A stretch of DNA of 64,000 nucleotides from JAKFWI01 sp031399165 (GTDB taxonomy: Bacteria > Pseudomonadota > Alphaproteobacteria > Caulobacterales > Aquidulcibacteraceae). Of this stretch, positions 61,365 through 64,000 are shown piece after piece (position 1 is the first letter of the stretch; each line of letters begins with the position of its first letter). The DNA is taken from contig JANNOO010000007.1 in NCBI GenBank assembly GCA_031399165.1, positions 62,001 through 126,000 of the forward strand. Reading direction: 5' to 3'. A program made the translations under genes and the position numbers. The notes beneath the pieces are model-generated. The model was not told the origin of the DNA. It saw only the letters and a list, made by a program, of their open reading frames with translations, and did no database searches.

Positions 61365-61493
61365 ATAAACTCGCTCTCCCGCCCCCAGCTCCACACCTAT
61401 CTCCATAAGGAATCGCTGCGCAGGTTAGCACGCGCATCGCCGAGCGCGTTGACTGGGTACCATGCACTTCTGAGTGTTAACGAATTCTAACCA

Positions 61494-62717
61494 TTAGGGT
61501 CGCGGATCAAGTCCCAACAAACGGCGATGTTCGTCGATCGCGAATGCGTCTGTCATGCCGGCTATATAATCGCAGACCGCTCGCGCGGCCTGCCTCTGAT
61601 TTTCCGAGCGGTCGATCTTCGTGCGCCAGATTACTGGCAGAGCGCGCGCATCCTCGCGGTAGATCGAAAACAGCTCATGTACGATCCCGCGCGCACGGTT
61701 CATCATGTGAATCACGCGCGGCGCTGCGTACATCCGCTCAAACAGAAAACGGCGCAGCGCCGCCTCGTGCGCCTGCATTTCCGGCGAAAACGCGATGATG
61801 GCGCGGCCGGCGTGGCGCACATCCTGCGCCGATTGCGGCTTGATATCGGCTGCGCGCCGCCCGGTTTCCGCGATAAGATCGGCGATCCGCGCGCCGATCA
61901 GCCGGCGGACCGCCTCTGCCATCCAGCGCTCCTCGGTAAGTGCAGGAAACTCATCACGCACCCCGCGGAGAACTTCGCCGACGAAGGGCAATTCAATCAA
62001 CTCAGCAATGCCGAACATGCCAGCGCGATAGCCGTCATCGATATCGTGATTGTTGTAGGCGATGTCGTCGGCCAGCGCCGCAACTTGCGCTTCAGGGCCC
62101 GACCATGTGTGCAGTTCGAGATCGTGCTGGCCGGCGTATTCCTGAATCGCCGCCGGCAGATCGGTCATCGCGCCCCGCGGCGTAACCAGCGGACCATTGT
62201 GCTTGACCACGCCTTCAAGCGTTTCCCAGGTCAGGTTCAGACCATCGAATCGCGGATAGCGCGCTTCGAGTTTAGTCAGCACACGCAGCGTCTGCGCGTT
62301 GTGATCGAACCCGCCGAAATCGGCCATGCACGCATCCAGCTCGCGCTCGCCGGCGTGGCCGAAAGGCGGGTGGCCCAGATCGTGCGCCAGCGTGATGGTC
62401 TCGGCGAGGTCTTCGTCCAGACCCAGGGTGCGCGCCGCCGAACGGGCGATCTGCGCGACTTCCAGCGAATGGGTCAGCCGCGTGCGGAAATGATCGCCCT
62501 CGGTGGCGATGAAAACCTGCGTCTTCTGCTTCAGACGCCGGAAGGCCGAAGCGTGGATGATCCGATCGCGATCGCGCTGAAACGGGCTGCGGGTGACGCT
62601 TTCAGGCTCAGCAAAAAAGCGCCCCCGCGACGCCGCGGGATCGGTGGCCCATACCGCGCGGGGAACCTCCCACCAGCGCCCGGCGCCCACAGCAGCGGAT
62701 TTCCGCGCTTTTTCCAC
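61494..62717 (-). CDS. dgt: Deoxyguanosinetriphosphate triphosphohydrolase-like protein
   Basis: HD-domain dNTP triphosphohydrolase related to Dgt. The metal motif is His83 in FRTRLTHSLEVAQIARSAAR and His112-Asp113 in LAHDLGHPPFGHAGERELDA. The N-terminal RSPFQRDRDRIIHASAFRRL is diagnostic. From GTG at 62717 it is 407 residues; this start has AAAGGAG five bases upstream. Longer readings run into the erpA gene. It is divergent from erpA with a 73-bp shared upstream region. Confidence 0.93.
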   Translation of the reverse strand: MEKARKSAAVGAGRWWEVPRAVWATDPAASRGRFFAEPESVTRSPFQRDRDRIIHASAFRRLKQKTQVFIATEGDHFRTRLTHSLEVAQIARSAARTLGLDEDLAETITLAHDLGHPPFGHAGERELDACMADFGGFDHNAQTLRVLTKLEARYPRFDGLNLTWETLEGVVKHNGPLVTPRGAMTDLPAAIQEYAGQHDLELHTWSGPEAQVAALADDIAYNNHDIDDGYRAGMFGIAELIELPFVGEVLRGVRDEFPALTEERWMAEAVRRLIGARIADLIAETGRRAADIKPQSAQDVRHAGRAIIAFSPEMQAHEAALRRFLFERMYAAPRVIHMMNRARGIVHELFSIYREDARALPVIWRTKIDRSENQRQAARAVCDYIAGMTDAFAIDEHRRLLGLDPRP

Positions 62718-62790
62718 ATCTTCTCCTTTGCGGCGGCGGACTCCATATAGAAGGTCGTCAGCACGCGCCATCGCGCCTCGGAGCCCATAC

Positions 62791-63123
62791 ATGGCCGAAG
62801 AGCCTCTTCGTCTCACCGACGCCGCCGCCCGGCGGATCAGCGCCCTCTCGGCTGAAGACCCGGCTGTTGGCGGCCTGCGCGTGGCGGTCGAGGGCGGGGG
62901 CTGCTCGGGCTTCCAGTACGACATTCAGCTCGCGGCAAACCCTGCGGCGGACGATCTAGTGATCGAGCGGGGCGGCGCGCGGCTGTTCGTCGATCCGGTG
63001 AGCGCGCCGTTCCTGGCCGGCTCAGAGATCGACTACGTGCAGGAAATCATCGGGGCGTCGTTCAAGGTGCGCAATCCGAACGCCAAGACCTCCTGCGGCT
63101 GCGGCGTCAGCTTTTCGGTATAG
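62791..63123 (+). CDS. erpA: A-type iron-sulfur carrier protein, ErpA/IscA family
   Basis: Delivers Fe-S clusters to apo-proteins. The 110-residue protein has RLTDAAARRISALSAED, VAVEGGGCSGFQYDIQLA with the first conserved Cys, and the C-terminal SCGCGVSFSV with the Cys pair. The ATG at 62791 has GGAG seven bases upstream. Placement next to dgt is common in alphaproteobacteria. ErpA and IscA cannot be told apart with full certainty by reading. Confidence 0.92.
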   Translation: MAEEPLRLTDAAARRISALSAEDPAVGGLRVAVEGGGCSGFQYDIQLAANPAADDLVIERGGARLFVDPVSAPFLAGSEIDYVQEIIGASFKVRNPNAKTSCGCGVSFSV

Positions 63124-63436
63124 GCGCACCGCGCCCAAAATCGAACACGCCGTCCTCGATGAAATCCACCACCGCGAACACGATTCCACAAAGCATCAGC
63201 CAGCAGACCGGCAGCAGAACGAGCGGCGCGCCCTCCGGTGCGAACGCCCAGCCGGCGGCGCTGGCCCACAAGCCGGTTAGTAACAAACCCCAGCAGGCGA
63301 CAATCGAGATCGTATAGAGCCGCTTCGAGGCCCAGCCCTTCACCCCATACATCACATCGACATTCATGATGCCGTTCCACGCCGCCGCGACGGCGCAGAG
63401 GTTGAACAGCGTAAAGACCGTCAGGAAAATCTGCAC
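63107..63436 (-). CDS. Small membrane protein of unknown function
   Basis: A 109-residue protein with three predicted helices: about residues 3-20 (IFLTVFTLFNLCAVAAAW), 41-62 (YTISIVACWGLLLTGLWASA) and 71-92 (PLVLLPVCWLMLCGIVFAVV). A short acidic-then-basic tail ends PIPKS. No family recognised. The start is GTG at 63436 with only a weak AGG upstream. Its end overlaps the convergent erpA end by 17 bp. It is divergent from xth. Confidence 0.65.
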   Translation of the reverse strand: MQIFLTVFTLFNLCAVAAAWNGIMNVDVMYGVKGWASKRLYTISIVACWGLLLTGLWASAAGWAFAPEGAPLVLLPVCWLMLCGIVFAVVDFIEDGVFDFGRGAPIPKS

Positions 63437-63482
63437 GCGACAAGCCTAGCCGAAGGCGGGATAACGCGCACGGGAGAAAATC

Positions 63483-64000
63483 GTGGCCGTCAAAATCGCG
63501 ACCTGGAATGTCAATTCGATCAACGCCCGGCTGGAGACGGCGCTCAGCGTGCTGAAGACGATCGACGCTGACATCGTATGTTTGCAGGAACTGAAATGCG
63601 AGGATTCCCGCTTCCCGCGCATGGCGATCGAAGACCTTGGCTACAATGTCGAGACGCACGGGCAGAAGACCTATAACGGCGTCGCCCTGCTCTCGAAATT
63701 CCGCATGGAAGACGTGACGCGCGGTTTGCCTGAACCGGGCGATGACGATCATGCGCGCTACCTGGAGGCGGTGATCGCCGCGCCGGGCGGCCCGATCCGC
63801 GTCGCCTCGCTCTATCTCCCGAATGGCAATCCGATCGGCACGGAGAAGTTCGCGTACAAATTAAGATGGATGGACCGGCTGATCGCGCATGCGGGCGAGT
63901 TGTTGAAGCTGGAAGAGAAATTCGTCCTCGCCGGCGATTACAACATCATCCCCCGCCCCGAAGACGCCGACGATCCGCCGTCCTGGGCGGGCGATGCGTT
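63483..64000 (+). CDS. xth: Exodeoxyribonuclease III (AP endonuclease), 3' truncated by window edge
   Basis: Base-excision repair nuclease of the EEP family. The first 172 residues are visible. The opening VKIATWNVNSINARLETALS carries Asn9, followed by the metal ligand Glu36 in IVCLQELKCEDSRFP, NGVALLSKFRMED, VASLYLPNGNPIGTEKFAYK, and LAGDYNIIPRPEDADD with the catalytic Asp/Asn. The GTG at 63483 has GGAG six bases upstream. The C-terminus is beyond the right edge. Confidence 0.95.
   Translation, partial: MAVKIATWNVNSINARLETALSVLKTIDADIVCLQELKCEDSRFPRMAIEDLGYNVETHGQKTYNGVALLSKFRMEDVTRGLPEPGDDDHARYLEAVIAAPGGPIRVASLYLPNGNPIGTEKFAYKLRWMDRLIAHAGELLKLEEKFVLAGDYNIIPRPEDADDPPSWAGDA

Noticed and set aside
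61440..61495. TTAAC-containing sequence upstream of the SPOR gene as a CtrA site
   Set aside because: The half-sites have the wrong spacing or too many mismatches (TTAA-N7-TAAC).
61494..62717. dgt as a defence gene
   Set aside because: dNTP hydrolases of this family can restrict phages, but this one sits in a conserved housekeeping position beside erpA, with nothing to suggest a dedicated defence role.
61527..62750. 407-codon open frame on the plus strand opposite dgt
   Set aside because: Antisense to dgt, with no family motif; composition is that of a shadow frame.

Overview
The window is GC-rich (about 60-65% by eye) and tightly packed, and its gene content and order fit an alphaproteobacterium, most likely near Caulobacterales/Hyphomonadales. 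The evidence is the block uppS-frr-pyrH-tsf-rpsB, the complete 14-subunit nuo operon ending in birA-coaX-rnj-mce, the order nagZ-scpA-scpB-tatABC-serS, a DUF2336 protein and TatA/LolCD of alphaproteobacterial type. I cannot name the species. No stretch of more than about 300 bases lacks a gene; the longest empty gap is 35483-35769. I saw no IS element, prophage, CRISPR array or rRNA.

Layout. 1-7240 (minus): translation and replication genes dnaE, rpsB, tsf, pyrH, frr and a truncated uppS. 7345-7770 (plus): a VOC protein. 7767-30182 (minus): one long run of coupled genes, nuoA to nuoN, then birA, coaX, rnj, mce, a DUF1467 gene, proS, lolC and lolD. Two non-core genes sit inside nuo: a two-helix membrane protein between nuoE and nuoF, and a YciI-like gene between nuoF and nuoG. 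30307-36000: an OmpA-like lipoprotein, four tRNA genes (Val, Asp, Gly, Tyr), a 14-helix MFS pump, a single-domain response regulator and a KefB-type antiporter. 36109-43155: rlmB, metG, two N-acetylmuramidase (DUF3380) genes, a patatin-like phospholipase, a glycine-zipper lipoprotein and tRNA-Thr. 43178-52910: a lipoprotein cytochrome c, an RND efflux pair, an exported protein of unknown function, nadK, an Hpt protein, a degenerate EAL-like protein, DUF2336 and an SLT transglycosylase. 52956-54859: a coupled patatin-SLOG gene pair. 54936-64000: serS, tatCBA, scpBA, nagZ, a SPOR protein, dgt, erpA, a small membrane protein and a truncated xth.

How the genes work together. Most are housekeeping: respiration through complex I, coenzyme A and biotin loading, lipoprotein release, Tat export, chromosome condensation and cell-wall recycling. 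The accessory content clusters at 39-43 kb and 52-55 kb. At both places a patatin-like lipid hydrolase lies beside peptidoglycan hydrolases and an aminoacyl-tRNA synthetase gene. The second patatin is translationally coupled to a SLOG-superfamily protein of the type found in nucleotide-signalling conflict systems; this pair is the best candidate for an undescribed system here. The three aminoacyl-tRNA synthetases are also unusual: ProRS and MetRS look archaeal/eukaryotic-like, and SerRS carries a low-GC insertion in its catalytic domain.
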